DNA of 64,000 nt from Kangiella spongicola. Its GTDB lineage: Bacteria; Pseudomonadota; Gammaproteobacteria; Enterobacterales; Kangiellaceae. This document shows positions 1 through 10,301 of the stretch, in pieces. The first letter of the stretch is position 1. Each line of letters begins with the position of its first letter. The DNA is taken from contig NZ_QICH01000002.1 of assembly GCF_003194565.2 (NCBI RefSeq), forward strand, positions 310,001 to 374,000, written 5' to 3'. The notes below the pieces were generated by a model. That model worked only from the letters and a program-made list of their open reading frames with translations, was not told where the DNA came from and made no database searches. The position numbers and the translations under genes were made by a program.

Positions 1-384
1 ACTGACCCCAGCCTCGATGGTAACATTTGGCCCTATATAAACATTTTCGCCAATCTTTGCTGCCTCATCGATACTCGCACTAGCGCTGACGTTTGCATGT
101 GGTTTTGGTGTAGAGTCAAATATTTGTGCTGCTCTAGCAAATCCTAAGTAGGGATCGGCCATGATTAGCAGGTTACCAGATGTTTTCTCAGCAACTTCAG
201 GCGTCACAATAAGAGCTGAAGCAGAAGAGCTTTCAATCTTAGCAATGTACTTAGGATCATTGATAAAGCTGATATGATTTTTTTCAGCCGTATCTAACGG
301 CGAAACCGCAGTTATAACTAACTGCGGCTCTCCCTTTAACTCAGCACCAATAGACTGAGCTATGTCTTGAAGTGTTTTTTGCAA
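1..384 (-). CDS. lpxD: UDP-3-O-acylglucosamine N-acyltransferase LpxD (3' end outside window)
   Basis: LpxD adds the second 3-hydroxyacyl chain in lipid A synthesis in the cytoplasm. The 128 residues visible contain the N-terminal uridine-binding domain (PLDTAEKNHISFINDPKY around residue 29) and the first hexapeptide turns of the left-handed beta-helix (ASIDEAAKIGENVYIGPNV near residue 105). The start is TTG at 384: it lies 5 nt after a clear AAGGAG at 390-395 and gives the usual LpxD N-terminus. The first in-frame ATG would remove most of the N-terminal domain. It follows skp by 28 nt, as in E. coli. The catalytic His region lies beyond the window edge. Confidence 0.93.
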   Translation of the reverse strand, partial: MQKTLQDIAQSIGAELKGEPQLVITAVSPLDTAEKNHISFINDPKYIAKIESSSASALIVTPEVAEKTSGNLLIMADPYLGFARAAQIFDSTPKPHANVSASASIDEAAKIGENVYIGPNVTIEAGVS

Positions 385-412
385 AACGACTCCTTAAATA
401 ACTATAAGATAA

Positions 413-913
413 TTACTTCGCTAATTCTTGCAAAACCTGCTCTGAAACGTCTTTCACAGAAGGGCCCATATATAGCACAGCACGGCGGTTTAATAACATA
501 TTGTAACCACCTTGTTTAGCGATTTTCTCAACAGCTTGCTGCAGATTTTGACCTACTTTGCGCATTTCTTCTTGGCTACGACGCTGGAAATCTTCTTTAT
601 ATGCTTCTTCTTTAAGTTTGAAGTCAGAAGTGCGCTTCTTAAGTTCACGCTCTTTTTTAGTACGTTGTGACTCAGACATAGTCCTAGCGTTGTTCACAAA
701 CTCAGTACGATCGTCTTCTAATTTTTTGAACTCTCTTTCAAGCTGACTTTTTCGCCCGTCAAACTCTTTCTTAAGGATTTCGCCAATTGCTTCACGCTCA
801 GGCGATTTAGCCATAATATAGTTAGTATCGATAACAGCAATTTTTAACTCTGCGCTTGCTAGCGCTGGTAACATTGAAAGGCTTACAAATAGTGCAATTA
901 CTAGTTTTTTCAA
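413..913 (-). CDS. skp: periplasmic chaperone Skp/OmpH
   Basis: Skp is a trimeric periplasmic chaperone that carries unfolded outer-membrane proteins to the BAM complex. The 166-residue product has a signal peptide ending at ALASA (about residue 21), a short core strand (LKIAVIDTNYIM) and a long Lys/Glu-rich coiled-coil section (about 45-130) that forms the tentacles. It returns to the core with NMLLNRRAVLYMGPSVKDVSEQVLQEL. The start is TTG, 8 nt downstream of a GGAG, so the same cluster has two TTG starts (skp and lpxD). It lies 22 nt after bamA, in the conserved bamA-skp-lpxD order. Confidence 0.93.
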   Translation of the reverse strand: MKKLVIALFVSLSMLPALASAELKIAVIDTNYIMAKSPEREAIGEILKKEFDGRKSQLEREFKKLEDDRTEFVNNARTMSESQRTKKERELKKRTSDFKLKEEAYKEDFQRRSQEEMRKVGQNLQQAVEKIAKQGGYNMLLNRRAVLYMGPSVKDVSEQVLQELAK

Positions 914-935
914 AATAAAATCTCCAAAAATTTAA

Positions 936-3410
936 TTAAAATGTTTTACCGATATTGAATGTAAAGGTTTCAGTATCATCGTAAGGCTCGTTCTTAAGCG
1001 GTCGAGACACACTAAACTGTAATGGTGCAAATGGTGAGTACCATTGTAACGATACACCGTATGACGCACGGAAATTACTAGCATCACCAAAATCTGGGAC
1101 GAAACCTAACACACTATTACCATCAATTTGTAGCCCTTCGAAACGGCTACGATCGAACTCAGTATCCCATACATTACCGGCATCCACAAAGAAGCTAGTC
1201 CTTACATTTGAACTATCCTCAATAAATGGTGTTGGGAAGATTAGTTCAAAAGTATTGATTGCTTTGGCGTTACCGCCTATCGAATATCGACTGACAGCAA
1301 TTCGATCAAACTCTTCTGGTAAATAAACATCCGTATTACCAGCTCCGGGGATAGGGTTCGGTACTGTAATTGAGGACCTTATACGTTGTATATCTCTTGG
1401 TCCGACAGTATTTCCTTCGAAGCCTCTCAATGAGTTGCTTCCACCCGCATAAAAGTTCGAGAAATACGGTAAAGCAGGGGTATCTCCCAAACCTTCACCA
1501 TATGCTAAAGTACCTCGCCATGAGAAAATCCAGTCATTATCCTCGTTGATCGGTATATATAAACCGTAATCATAGGTAGCTTTATAAAACTCAAGATCTC
1601 CAATCTCAGTACCAACCTCAAGATTCCATCTATGATCTACGCCTTTAGAAGGGAAAATAGCTCTGTTAAGAGTATTGTATCTAAAGCCTGTATTCACAGA
1701 TACGATATCAAAATCGACTTCGGAGTCTGATCTTGCATTAGCTCCAAGAAGGCTAAAGAAGTCAATTACACGCTGAGAACTAGTAATTGGTGATGTTAAT
1801 GAGTTCTTAGAAACTCTTGCACCGGCGCTGAAGCTAGAAAATTCGCCAGTAGGGAAATATAGCGTCGAGCCCAAAGCGATAGTATCAAGACTTTGAGCAA
1901 TTAGGTTCAATTTCCCGTAGTCCGTTTCACTGTAATTTAAACTGGTATTTAAACCGATACCACTTTGAGTGAAATAGTTATCGGTATAACTTATATTCGC
2001 ACTTTTTACGGCTTTATTAGTGCTTATACCAATTGCTGCTGAGTTACCCGATCCCATAAAATTCTTATGAGATAGTTCACCGTTGATGCTGAGACCATAA
2101 AAGTCGTTATAGCCAAATCCACCACTTATTTGGGCGGCATTTCGCTCTTTAACTGTAAAGCTTACCTCTGCGCGATCAGTGGTTCCCTCTTTCTTAACTG
2201 TATCAACTTTAACGTCTTCTATGAATGCAAGCCTTTGTAGTCTTAACTTTGAGCGTTCTACTAGTGCAGAGGATAATGCGCCACCTTCTAGCACTCGAGA
2301 CTCTCGTCTTAAAACGTTTTCATCGGTAGTTACATTCCCTTCAAATGATACTTTATCAACGTAATAGCGCTCACCTGGGTCAACAAATACTGTAAGTTTC
2401 GCTTCTGAAGTATCACCATCTACCTCAGAAATAGTCCTTACTTCTGCAAAGGCATAGCCATATAAACCAAGGACCTGTTTGATTTGCTCTTCGGCAAAGG
2501 TCATAGCAGCAGCAGAATAAACGTCACCGCTTTTTAATGGAATGAGGCCTCGTATCACATCTTCATTTATCGTAAAGTCACCAAGGATATCAATGCTAGA
2601 GACGTTATAAATTTCACCTTCAGTTATTCCAATGGTGATATAAATATCTTCAGCATCTTCAGACAAAGAGATGTTGGTCGAGTCGATAGAGAACTTCAAA
2701 TAACCACGATCTTTATAATAAGAAGTTAAAGTTTCTAAATCCTTTTCTAGAGTCGTACTCGAGTACTTATTATCATCAGTAATAAAGGTGAACATCCCCC
2801 CGGTGCTTAATTCGAATTGAGATATTAACTCTTGGTCAGAGTAAATATTATTACCAATTAAATTAAACTCTTTGATACGGGCAGAGCCACCCTCTTTAAT
2901 CGTTATACGCAACTGCACGCGATTGCGGGAAAGTTCGACAATTTTCTTTTCGACATCAAGGTGGTAATGGCCATTAGAGTAATACTGGTTAGCTATTTCT
3001 TGTTCAATTTTATCGAGGACGAAACTATTTAGTACTTCCCCCTTTGCGATGCCAGCACTTTTCATCCCGTCAAGCAGCATCTCAGTTTTTAATACTTTAT
3101 TACCATCTAAAATGATATCAGAGATAATAGGACGCTCTGCTACTATAACTTTTAAGGTTGAACCTTCTTTTTCTAGTTTTACAAAGTCAAAGTTACCTGA
3201 GCTATATACTGCTCTAACAACAGAAGGCGCACGCGAATCATCTATAGTTTCGCCTACTCGAATTGGCAGCTCAGTAAAAAAAGTTCCCAGTGAAATTCGT
3301 TGTAGTCCTTCAACTTCAATATCTTTAACTACAAAGGGCTCGATGGCTTGAGCTTTAGAAAATAATCCCGCTAAAACTAATGCAGTTACCGTTTTTCTTA
3401 TCAAATGCAT
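936..3410 (-). CDS. bamA: outer membrane protein assembly factor BamA
   Basis: BamA is the core Omp85 insertase of the BAM complex in the outer membrane. The 824-residue product has a signal peptide (about 1-22, ending SKAQA), five POTRA domains (about 24-425, beginning PFVVKDIEVEGLQRISLGTFF) and a C-terminal 16-strand barrel. The loop-6 motif appears as LRGF at 661-664 in place of the common VRGF, and the chain ends with the aromatic Phe expected of an outer-membrane beta signal. It is 12 nt after rseP and 22 nt before skp. No strong SD is visible before the ATG, so translational coupling to rseP is possible. Confidence 0.96.
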   Translation of the reverse strand: MHLIRKTVTALVLAGLFSKAQAIEPFVVKDIEVEGLQRISLGTFFTELPIRVGETIDDSRAPSVVRAVYSSGNFDFVKLEKEGSTLKVIVAERPIISDIILDGNKVLKTEMLLDGMKSAGIAKGEVLNSFVLDKIEQEIANQYYSNGHYHLDVEKKIVELSRNRVQLRITIKEGGSARIKEFNLIGNNIYSDQELISQFELSTGGMFTFITDDNKYSSTTLEKDLETLTSYYKDRGYLKFSIDSTNISLSEDAEDIYITIGITEGEIYNVSSIDILGDFTINEDVIRGLIPLKSGDVYSAAAMTFAEEQIKQVLGLYGYAFAEVRTISEVDGDTSEAKLTVFVDPGERYYVDKVSFEGNVTTDENVLRRESRVLEGGALSSALVERSKLRLQRLAFIEDVKVDTVKKEGTTDRAEVSFTVKERNAAQISGGFGYNDFYGLSINGELSHKNFMGSGNSAAIGISTNKAVKSANISYTDNYFTQSGIGLNTSLNYSETDYGKLNLIAQSLDTIALGSTLYFPTGEFSSFSAGARVSKNSLTSPITSSQRVIDFFSLLGANARSDSEVDFDIVSVNTGFRYNTLNRAIFPSKGVDHRWNLEVGTEIGDLEFYKATYDYGLYIPINEDNDWIFSWRGTLAYGEGLGDTPALPYFSNFYAGGSNSLRGFEGNTVGPRDIQRIRSSITVPNPIPGAGNTDVYLPEEFDRIAVSRYSIGGNAKAINTFELIFPTPFIEDSSNVRTSFFVDAGNVWDTEFDRSRFEGLQIDGNSVLGFVPDFGDASNFRASYGVSLQWYSPFAPLQFSVSRPLKNEPYDDTETFTFNIGKTF

Positions 3411-3422
3411 CTAATCTTGTCT

Positions 3423-4769
3423 CTATTGGTTTATTCGGTCTATATCAAAAAATAGCGCTACGGCCATTAACGTAAGCAGTAATATGATGCCAACACGCAT
3501 CCCAAGTTCCATAATTCTTTCAGAAACTGGTTTTCCCCGGACCAACTCGGCTAAATAATACATCAAATGCCCACCATCGAGCATGGGGATCGGGAGTAGA
3601 TTAACAAAGCCCAAGTTGACGCTTATCATAGCGAGATAAAGCAAGAATGCAACCATCCCCGCCTGTGCGGTTTGCCCCGCGCCCTGTGCGATTCCTACAG
3701 GTCCGCCAAGATTTTTCACTGAGAGCTTTCCGGTAACCAACTTACCAAGAAAGCTGGTGATTCGCTCCATCATCCGCCAGGTTTCTTGCGAGCCTTTGCC
3801 AAGAGCCTCAAAGAAGCCATAATGAATCGTGTTATAGCCCACGAAACCGGCGCTCACGCCAATAATTCCGGAGGAGTCACCATTCACTCCTTCTCTGCTC
3901 TCTGGCGTCAAGTTTAGCGAGAGAGGCTGATTATCTCGCAGTAAAGTAACCGTTATAGGCGTATTGGCGTTTTGCTCAATCATATCGCCTATCAGGCTCC
4001 AATACGGAGTATCTTGGCCATTTATGCTCACGATCTGGTCACCAACTTTAATCCCTGCTTTTTCCGCTGGCATCCCTTCAGCCACCATTCCTATTATCGC
4101 CGGACCATCATAAGCGCCAAAGTCGACGCCCAGCGCTTTAAATAAATCCTTCTGCTCGTCTGGCTCTTGCCACTGACTAATATCTAAAGTAATGGTTTGG
4201 ATATCTTGTCCTACAGGCATAACCACCACTTCTAACTGCTTGTCATCGCCGATATGGTCTAAAAAGGCGAATAAGGTATCTTGAGTGCTTTTTACAGACT
4301 CCCCACCAACTTCAAGCACTTCACTCTTTGCAGGAAAGCCTGCTTTAGCGGCAGGAGTATTCGGGTAGACTTCATTGACGAAGGGTTTACTAACACTAAT
4401 CCCCAACATGAAGACAAAAGCGTATATAAGTATTGCCAACAAAAAGTTAGCCATTGGCCCAGCTAAGACGATTAGAATGCGCTTCCATACCGGCTGACGG
4501 TTAAAGGCATAGGGTAAATCTTCTTCTGGTACATCACCTTCGCGCTCATCAACGAATTTCACGTATCCGCCTAAGGGTATTGGCGCGATGCAAAACTCGG
4601 TACCATGCTTATTAAAGCGGCTCCATAGAGGCTTTCCAAAGCCTACAGAAAAGCGTAACGCTTTCACGCCTAATTTTTTCGCAACCCAATAGTGCCCCCA
4701 CTCATGGAAGGTCACTAGAACGCCGAGTAAAACTAATAAGCCAAAAATACTCCAAAGAGCTGTGATCAC
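3423..4769 (-). CDS. rseP: site-2 intramembrane protease RseP
   Basis: RseP cuts RseA within the inner membrane after the site-1 cut and so releases sigma-E; it also clears signal-peptide remnants. The zinc site HEWGH lies in the first membrane segment, followed by GGYVKF, two PDZ domains (roughly residues 110-290) and the second metal-ligand motif PIPMLDGGHL near residue 400. I chose GTG at 4769: it has GGAG 9 nt upstream, gives 448 residues and puts the catalytic His at residue 22 as in E. coli (450 residues). A longer frame starts with TTG at 4784 but has no SD. Its probable substrate RseA is encoded at 39358-40020. Confidence 0.93.
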   Translation of the reverse strand: MITALWSIFGLLVLLGVLVTFHEWGHYWVAKKLGVKALRFSVGFGKPLWSRFNKHGTEFCIAPIPLGGYVKFVDEREGDVPEEDLPYAFNRQPVWKRILIVLAGPMANFLLAILIYAFVFMLGISVSKPFVNEVYPNTPAAKAGFPAKSEVLEVGGESVKSTQDTLFAFLDHIGDDKQLEVVVMPVGQDIQTITLDISQWQEPDEQKDLFKALGVDFGAYDGPAIIGMVAEGMPAEKAGIKVGDQIVSINGQDTPYWSLIGDMIEQNANTPITVTLLRDNQPLSLNLTPESREGVNGDSSGIIGVSAGFVGYNTIHYGFFEALGKGSQETWRMMERITSFLGKLVTGKLSVKNLGGPVGIAQGAGQTAQAGMVAFLLYLAMISVNLGFVNLLPIPMLDGGHLMYYLAELVRGKPVSERIMELGMRVGIILLLTLMAVALFFDIDRINQ

Positions 4770-4799
4770 GCTTTGTATCTCCAAGTCATAAATCTAATA

Positions 4800-6008
4800 T
4801 TATATTGTCATTTGCTCTACGAGCTTCTGTGCGTGCTCTCGCGCTTCCTTGTCAGCATCCAGCACTGCTTGCAAGGTTAATGCTTCAGCATAACGAGTCG
4901 ATGTTAGTGTTTGCTGAATCAGCTGGGCTATTTGGGTAAATCCTATTTTGCCACTTAGGAATGCCTCTACCGCGACTTCATTTGCTGCATTCAGTCTTGC
5001 AGGGCTGTTGCCCCCGAGCTCCATCGCTTCACTCGCTAAAAGCAAACAAGGGTAACGTTCTTTGGCTGGACGATCAAAGGTCAATTGAGAAATTTCCATA
5101 AAATCCAATGGTTTCACACCGGCCTCAATCCTCTCTGGGAAGGCCATAGCGTGTGCTATTGGCGTGCGCATATCGGGATTGCCCATTTGAGCTAGCACTG
5201 AACCATCGTTGTAGCGCACCATGGAATGAATAATGCTTTGCGGGTGGAGAACCACTTCTATTTGCTGTGGCTCTACATCAAACAGCCAACAGGCTTCGAT
5301 AAGCTCCAAGCCTTTGTTCATCATTGTGGCTGAATCAACTGATATTTTACGCCCCATATCCCAGTTTGGGTGAGCGCAAGCTTGTTCAGGCGTTATTGCA
5401 GAAAACTCTGATAAATCTTTATTGAGAAAAGGTCCACCTGAACCTGTTAAAACAATATTATGGATACCACACTTATCAATTCCCTGCTCGACAAAGTGTT
5501 CAGGCAAGCACTGAAAAATAGCATTATGCTCGCTATCGATTGGTAGCAAAGTCGCACCATTCTTTTTCACCGCATCCATAAAGATAGCGCCAGACATGAC
5601 CAGAGCTTCCTTATTCGCCAGTAGAATCTTCTTACCCGCTTCAGCGGCGGCTAAGGTTGGCATCAAACCTGCGGCGCCAACAATGGCTGCCATCACAGTG
5701 TCTACACTTTGGTGACTCGCTACATAATCTAAGTGCTTAGCGCCATGCAGCACAATAGTATCGAGCTCTTTATCTTCCACGAAAGCTTGGAGCTCATGGG
5801 CCAGGTTCGAGTCTAATAAAACGGCATAGGTTGGATGAAACTCTAGGCACTGCTCTTTTAGCTGCTCTAAATTGCGGTTCGCAGTCAGTGCAAAGACTTG
5901 ATACCTCTCAGGGTGACGGCGAATAACATCTAAGGTACTGGTTCCGATTGAACCGGTTGCGCCGAGAATACAAATCTGTTCGGGCGTATTGTCTGTGGAT
6001 TGATTCAT
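4800..6008 (-). CDS. dxr: 1-deoxy-D-xylulose 5-phosphate reductoisomerase
   Basis: Dxr (IspC) makes 2-C-methyl-D-erythritol 4-phosphate with NADPH, the first committed step of the non-mevalonate isoprenoid pathway. The 402 residues are close to the usual 398. The NADPH fold [14 protein letters not shown] is near residue 16, followed by NKEALVMSG, the metal site [13 protein letters not shown] and the substrate-binding stretch [20 protein letters not shown]. It sits between cdsA (17 nt) and rseP (30 nt). Its product feeds the undecaprenyl diphosphate made by the neighbouring uppS. Confidence 0.97.
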   Translation of the reverse strand: MNQSTDNTPEQICILGATGSIGTSTLDVIRRHPERYQVFALTANRNLEQLKEQCLEFHPTYAVLLDSNLAHELQAFVEDKELDTIVLHGAKHLDYVASHQSVDTVMAAIVGAAGLMPTLAAAEAGKKILLANKEALVMSGAIFMDAVKKNGATLLPIDSEHNAIFQCLPEHFVEQGIDKCGIHNIVLTGSGGPFLNKDLSEFSAITPEQACAHPNWDMGRKISVDSATMMNKGLELIEACWLFDVEPQQIEVVLHPQSIIHSMVRYNDGSVLAQMGNPDMRTPIAHAMAFPERIEAGVKPLDFMEISQLTFDRPAKERYPCLLLASEAMELGGNSPARLNAANEVAVEAFLSGKIGFTQIAQLIQQTLTSTRYAEALTLQAVLDADKEAREHAQKLVEQMTI

Positions 6009-6025
6009 GCTGATAGCCTAAAACC

Positions 6026-6904
6026 TTACGTCAGTAATTCCAACCATAAAACGCCAGCGACGAAAAATGGTGCCACAGATAAAGTACTGTCTAAACGATC
6101 GAGTAAACCACCATGCCCAGGCAAGATATTACTACTATCTTTAATTTTAGCTTGGCGTTTGAGCATACTTTCAAACAGATCACCGAAAACCGACAAGACC
6201 ACCATCAACACGATAAACACCACAAACTGGAGCCAGTCTAGTGCCAGTGGCAATATAGAAGCCACCAAACAACCGACAATAATGGCTAGGACTAAACCGC
6301 CTATGGCCCCTTCCCAAGTTTTGTTTGGGCTCACCACGGGTGCAAGCTTGGTTTTACCTAACGTTTTACCTGCGAAGTAAGCACCAACGTCAGCGCCCCA
6401 AATAATCACAAGCATTAACAGTAGCATCCAAGCGCCAAAGTTATAGTCTAGATTAATTAACAAGCTACGAATGATAACGATAGCCAACCAAGCAGAAGCC
6501 AGAATGACGATTCCAAACAAACCACGTAACCAAGGCCCTCTAAACATAGACTTAGTGGCGTTGGGATAAAGCACCACAACAATCGAAGCGACCACCCAGA
6601 GCATCAGGGCAACTAACAGTAGTTTAAATGGATAGGCGTCATACCATAATGATGGCATCACCGAATCACTGAAGAAACTTTGCTCATTAAGCTGATAAAA
6701 AACACCGCCAATTGCCGCCAGTGACAATACAATAAAAACTGACTGGCCAACCTTGCCCGTTTCCAATAAGCGCGACCATTCCCACGCGAGAATAGCGAAT
6801 ACAGCCACTAGGATAGCTGAAAAAGTGAGTAAGTCAGGTAAAAATAATAAACACCCAACAAGTGGTAATAGTAGTACAGCAGTTATAATTCTTTGTTTTA
6901 ACAC
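6026..6904 (-). CDS. cdsA: phosphatidate cytidylyltransferase CdsA
   Basis: CdsA makes CDP-diacylglycerol from phosphatidate and CTP in the inner membrane. The 292 residues are mostly hydrophobic with about eight membrane segments. The family signature is intact near the C-terminus: [20 protein letters not shown], then GLLDRLDS. The start is GTG with AGGGGAA upstream, and the N-terminus [14 protein letters not shown] matches the family. It is 9 nt after uppS and probably cotranscribed with it and dxr. Confidence 0.95.
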   Translation of the reverse strand: MLKQRIITAVLLLPLVGCLLFLPDLLTFSAILVAVFAILAWEWSRLLETGKVGQSVFIVLSLAAIGGVFYQLNEQSFFSDSVMPSLWYDAYPFKLLLVALMLWVVASIVVVLYPNATKSMFRGPWLRGLFGIVILASAWLAIVIIRSLLINLDYNFGAWMLLLMLVIIWGADVGAYFAGKTLGKTKLAPVVSPNKTWEGAIGGLVLAIIVGCLVASILPLALDWLQFVVFIVLMVVLSVFGDLFESMLKRQAKIKDSSNILPGHGGLLDRLDSTLSVAPFFVAGVLWLELLT

Positions 6905-6913
6905 AGTATTCCC

Positions 6914-7678
6914 CTAATCACTGGCTGTAGCGACTTGCTCGCCAGTCTTTCCAAACCGTCTTTGTCGACGATTAAAGTCTTCTATCGCTGCTTTTAACGC
7001 TTTGCCATCAAAGTCAGGCCATAAAGCGTCACTAAAATACAGCTCGGCATAGGCTGCCTGCCACATTAAAAAATTGCTAATTCGCTGCTCACCACCGGTA
7101 CGAATCAATAAATCTGGGTCCACACCGTCAGCCGTGACCAACTTTGACTGCAAAGATTCCTCAGTTATTTCGGCTCCTTGTTCAGCCAACGCCTGGGCGG
7201 CTTGTACGATATCCCAACGACCACCATAATTAGCGGCAATTTGAAGGTATAACCCGTCATTATCTTGAGTCAAAGCCTCAGCTTTTTCAATCGCTTTGCG
7301 CAATCTACGGTCAAATCCGTCTTTATCGCCGATAACCATTAACTTGACGTTATTTTTATGAAGCTTTTTTGATTCATTCTTAAGGCTAGTCGCGAACAGC
7401 TCCATCAAGAAACTGACCTCGTCTTTAGGACGATTCCAGTTTTCACTGCTAAAGGCAAAAAGTGTTAGATACTTAACACCCAACTCACCGCAAACCTCCG
7501 CCATTTCTCGCGCACGCTCCATGCCTGCCTTATGGCCAAAAACCCGCTTCTTGCCGCGTGCCTGCGCCCAGCGACCATTGCCATCCATGATAATAGCAAT
7601 ATGCTGTGGGACTTTACTGTTTGCAGCTTCTTCTGGGGGGGCTTTTTGATCCAAGCTATCCTCTCTAACTCTTTTCAT
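6914..7678 (-). CDS. uppS: undecaprenyl diphosphate synthase
   Basis: UppS (IspU) condenses farnesyl diphosphate with eight isopentenyl diphosphates to make the C55 lipid carrier for peptidoglycan. It is a 254-residue cis-prenyltransferase: [10 protein letters not shown] at about 30-39 carries the catalytic Asp, then FSSENWNRP and [19 protein letters not shown] follow. The first 24 residues are a hydrophilic extension beyond the conserved domain. It starts a tight group with cdsA and dxr, after a 122-nt gap that holds a hairpin downstream of frr. Confidence 0.96.
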   Translation of the reverse strand: MKRVREDSLDQKAPPEEAANSKVPQHIAIIMDGNGRWAQARGKKRVFGHKAGMERAREMAEVCGELGVKYLTLFAFSSENWNRPKDEVSFLMELFATSLKNESKKLHKNNVKLMVIGDKDGFDRRLRKAIEKAEALTQDNDGLYLQIAANYGGRWDIVQAAQALAEQGAEITEESLQSKLVTADGVDPDLLIRTGGEQRISNFLMWQAAYAELYFSDALWPDFDGKALKAAIEDFNRRQRRFGKTGEQVATASD

Positions 7679-7699
7679 CTATTTATCTTTATTATAACG

Positions 7700-7725
7700 A
7701 AAACGCCGTGAAAAGTTTCACGGCG
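7700..7725 (-). terminator. hairpin after frr, probable (partial) terminator
   Basis: Read on the minus strand, CGCCGTGAA pairs with TTCACGGCG around a 4-nt loop, followed by a short TTTT interrupted by CG. It lies between frr and uppS, so it would end or attenuate the upstream transcript. The weak T tract suggests partial read-through. Confidence 0.55.
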
Positions 7726-7800
7726 CCATGTCAATATTTATACCATATTAAGGTTTATAGGTACTGAAGTCTTTTCAACAAAGCCTACAGATAATCAGAT

Positions 7801-8358
7801 TTAGATTTCTAATAGCTCAGTCTCTTTTTCTTCTAGCAACTCGTCAATACGAGCAACCTTTGTGTCTGTAAGCTTCTGAATTTGCTCTTCAGAACGACGT
7901 AAATCGTCTTCTGTGATTTCCTTCTCTTTTTCTAACTCTTTCAATGAGTTATTAGCGTCACGACGAATATTACGAACCGCAACTTTAGCATTTTCAGCTT
8001 CACCACGAACCACTTTGATAAGCTCTTTACGACGCTCTTCGTTTAGCGGTGGTAAAGTAATACGAATAACTTGGCCAGCAACGTTTGGCGTCAAGCCTAA
8101 GTCTGACTTTAGGATAGCCTTCTCAGTATCTTGAATAGCGCCCTTGTCAAAAACCTGTAGCACTAATGTACGACCTTCTTGAACGCTAATGCTCGCCACT
8201 TGGCTGATTGGCGTGTCAGCACCATAGTATGGAACCATGATGTGCTCAAGCAAACTAGGATGTGCGCGACCGGTGCGAACCTTAGATAGGTCGCTCTTAA
8301 ATGACTCGATGGTCTTATCCATACGTTGGTCAGCATCTTTTTGAATGTCATTAATCAC
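7801..8358 (-). CDS. frr: ribosome recycling factor
   Basis: Frr splits post-termination ribosomes together with EF-G. The 185-residue length and the sequence [14 protein letters not shown], then [20 protein letters not shown], and the C-terminal helix [19 protein letters not shown] are typical of the three-helix bundle plus beta/alpha/beta domain. The start is GTG with GGAG 8 nt upstream, giving MINDIQKDA as in E. coli (MISDIRKDA). It lies 89 nt after pyrH in the rpsB-tsf-pyrH-frr cluster. Confidence 0.97.
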   Translation of the reverse strand: MINDIQKDADQRMDKTIESFKSDLSKVRTGRAHPSLLEHIMVPYYGADTPISQVASISVQEGRTLVLQVFDKGAIQDTEKAILKSDLGLTPNVAGQVIRITLPPLNEERRKELIKVVRGEAENAKVAVRNIRRDANNSLKELEKEKEITEDDLRRSEEQIQKLTDTKVARIDELLEEKETELLEI

Positions 8359-8447
8359 TGGGATATCTCCTACAATTGCTTGTTATATTCTTAATTTGGC
8401 TATTATGCCTTAATACTTGATTGATTCAATCGAAAGGTTTACTCACC

Positions 8448-9164
8448 TTAAGGGTGAATCAGCGTGCCTTCGTCTTTGCCCAACACAGCCTTTTCTAAGG
8501 CTCCTGCTTGGGTCATATCGAATACACGAATGTTCTTCTTGTGGTCACGTGCTAAACAGAATGCTGTTAGGTCCATAACCGCCAATTCTTTATCTAAAGC
8601 TTCTTTATAGCTCAAACGATCATATTTAACAGCGTTTTTGTCTTTCGCAGGGTCTGCCGAATAAACGCCATCAACTTTGGTCGCTTTGAGAATTACTTCA
8701 GCGTCGATTTCAATGCCACGAAGGCAAGCCGCTGTATCAGTGGTAAAGAATGGATTGCCCGTCCCTGCACAAAAAATAACAACACGCCCTTTTTCTAAAG
8801 CGTTAATTGCGCCGCGACGAGAAAAGCCTTGGCAAACACCATCGATAGGCATCGCAGACAGCACCTTAGCGGGCTGATCGATGCGCTCGAAAGCATCTTG
8901 CAAAGCGAGAGAATTCATCACAGTCGCCAGCATGCCCATGTGATCACCGGTCACACGGTTCATGCCAGCTTCTGATAATTTTTGGCCGCGGTAAATATTA
9001 CCGCCGCCAATCACCACGCCGACTTCAACACCTTGCTCACATAACGATTTAATTTCATCGGCGATTCTTTGTAGAACTTGAGGATCGATTCCGAAAGCCT
9101 CACGCCCCATTAAAGCCTCACCACTCAATTTTAACAAAATACGCTTATAAGCTAAGTCGGCCAT
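8448..9164 (-). CDS. pyrH: uridylate kinase
   Basis: PyrH phosphorylates UMP to UDP, is hexameric, and is feedback-inhibited by UTP and activated by GTP. The 238-residue product carries the amino-acid-kinase motifs KLSGEALMG near the N-terminus, GGGNIYRG (about 53) and [13 protein letters not shown] (about 135-147). It lies 42 nt after tsf. Confidence 0.97.
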   Translation of the reverse strand: MADLAYKRILLKLSGEALMGREAFGIDPQVLQRIADEIKSLCEQGVEVGVVIGGGNIYRGQKLSEAGMNRVTGDHMGMLATVMNSLALQDAFERIDQPAKVLSAMPIDGVCQGFSRRGAINALEKGRVVIFCAGTGNPFFTTDTAACLRGIEIDAEVILKATKVDGVYSADPAKDKNAVKYDRLSYKEALDKELAVMDLTAFCLARDHKKNIRVFDMTQAGALEKAVLGKDEGTLIHP

Positions 9165-9206
9165 AGTGTTTCCTTCTAAAATGTTACATCTAAGTAGTTA
9201 CTTAGA

Positions 9207-10073
9207 TTACTTCTTCATTTGAGCAGCAACTTCAGATGCAAAGTCTTCTTCTTTCTTTTCAATACCTTCGCCTACTTCAAAGCGAGTGTAAGAAATAACT
9301 TTAGCATTGTTTTCTTTCAGCAACTGACCAACAGTCGTTGAAGGATCTTTAACGAAGCTTTGACCTTCAAGAGTGATCTCACCAACGAACTTCTTGATAC
9401 GACCAACCATCATTTTCTCAACGATGTTTTCAGGCTTGCCTTCCATATCAGGTTGCGCTTTGATTATTTCTTTCTCTTTCTCGATAACTTCTGGAGCAAC
9501 GTCGTCAGCCGTGTTGAACTGAGGGTTGCTAGCAGCAACGTGCATCGCGATGTCTTTAGCCAAGTCTTCGCTACCACCGTCTAAAGAAACGATAACACCG
9601 ATACGGCCGCCGTGAACGTAAGCACCAAGTGTTTCGCCGTCAATTTTAGCAACACGACGTACTGTGATGTTTTCGCCAATTTTCGCGACTAAGTTAGCAC
9701 GAGCTTCTTCTACAGACTCGCCAGAAGGCATAGACGCAGCGTTTAATGCTTCAACGTCAGTAGTGCCGTTAACTAGAGCAACGTCAACAACTTCGCTTGA
9801 GAATTTCTTGAAGCTATCGTCACGAGCAACAAAGTCAGTTTCAGAGTTAACTTCAACTAAAACACCAGTGTTGTCGCCAGACTTCGCTAAAATCACACCT
9901 TCAGCAGCGATACGGCCAGCTTTCTTAGCAGCTTTCGCCTGACCTGATTTACGCATGTTATCGATTGCAGTCTCAACGTTACCGTCAGCTTCAATCAATG
10001 CTTTTTTACACTCCATCATGCCAGCGCCAGTGCGCTCACGTAATTCTTTAACTAATGCAGCAGTAATTGCCAT
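9207..10073 (-). CDS. tsf: elongation factor Ts
   Basis: EF-Ts is the guanine-nucleotide exchange factor of EF-Tu. The 288-residue product has the N-terminal UBA-like domain ([20 protein letters not shown]) and the hallmark exchange motif [16 protein letters not shown] near residue 77. It is 228 nt downstream of rpsB with an intervening hairpin-T tract, so its expression is probably attenuated relative to rpsB. Confidence 0.97.
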   Translation of the reverse strand: MAITAALVKELRERTGAGMMECKKALIEADGNVETAIDNMRKSGQAKAAKKAGRIAAEGVILAKSGDNTGVLVEVNSETDFVARDDSFKKFSSEVVDVALVNGTTDVEALNAASMPSGESVEEARANLVAKIGENITVRRVAKIDGETLGAYVHGGRIGVIVSLDGGSEDLAKDIAMHVAASNPQFNTADDVAPEVIEKEKEIIKAQPDMEGKPENIVEKMMVGRIKKFVGEITLEGQSFVKDPSTTVGQLLKENNAKVISYTRFEVGEGIEKKEEDFASEVAAQMKK

Positions 10074-10240
10074 GATAGTATCTCCGATAGTTTCCTCTGC
10101 TTATATATCAAGCAGAATACTTAAAATAGAATAGTTTAAACGTCAGTGTTGAAGCCTTTGTGAAGCTAATATAGCTTGTTGATTACAAAGGATTTTTAAG
10201 AGTCAATTATTCCAGAAGCCTCTTTGGAAAAACTCTTTCA

Positions 10241-10265
10241 AAAAAGGGGGCCTCGCCCCCTTTTT
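10241..10265 (-). terminator. rpsB-tsf intergenic terminator/attenuator
   Basis: A perfect stem of AAAAAGGGGG and CCCCCTTTTT around a 5-nt loop lies between rpsB and tsf. Read on the minus strand it ends in a T run. A Rho-independent terminator between rpsB and tsf is known in E. coli and lowers tsf transcription; the same role is inferred here. Confidence 0.85.
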
Positions 10266-10301
10266 CAACACTCGAACTTTTCAATCGAGAAGGGTCAGCG
10301 A

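Noticed and set aside
6000-6380. 126-residue plus-strand frame
   Set aside because: It is antisense to cdsA, which has its full family signature; no SD and no recognisable domain.
7729-7734. Perfect TTGACA on the minus strand upstream of uppS as a -35 box
   Set aside because: The only good -10 (TATAAT near 7690) is 32 nt away, too far for a promoter, and the frr hairpin lies between them.
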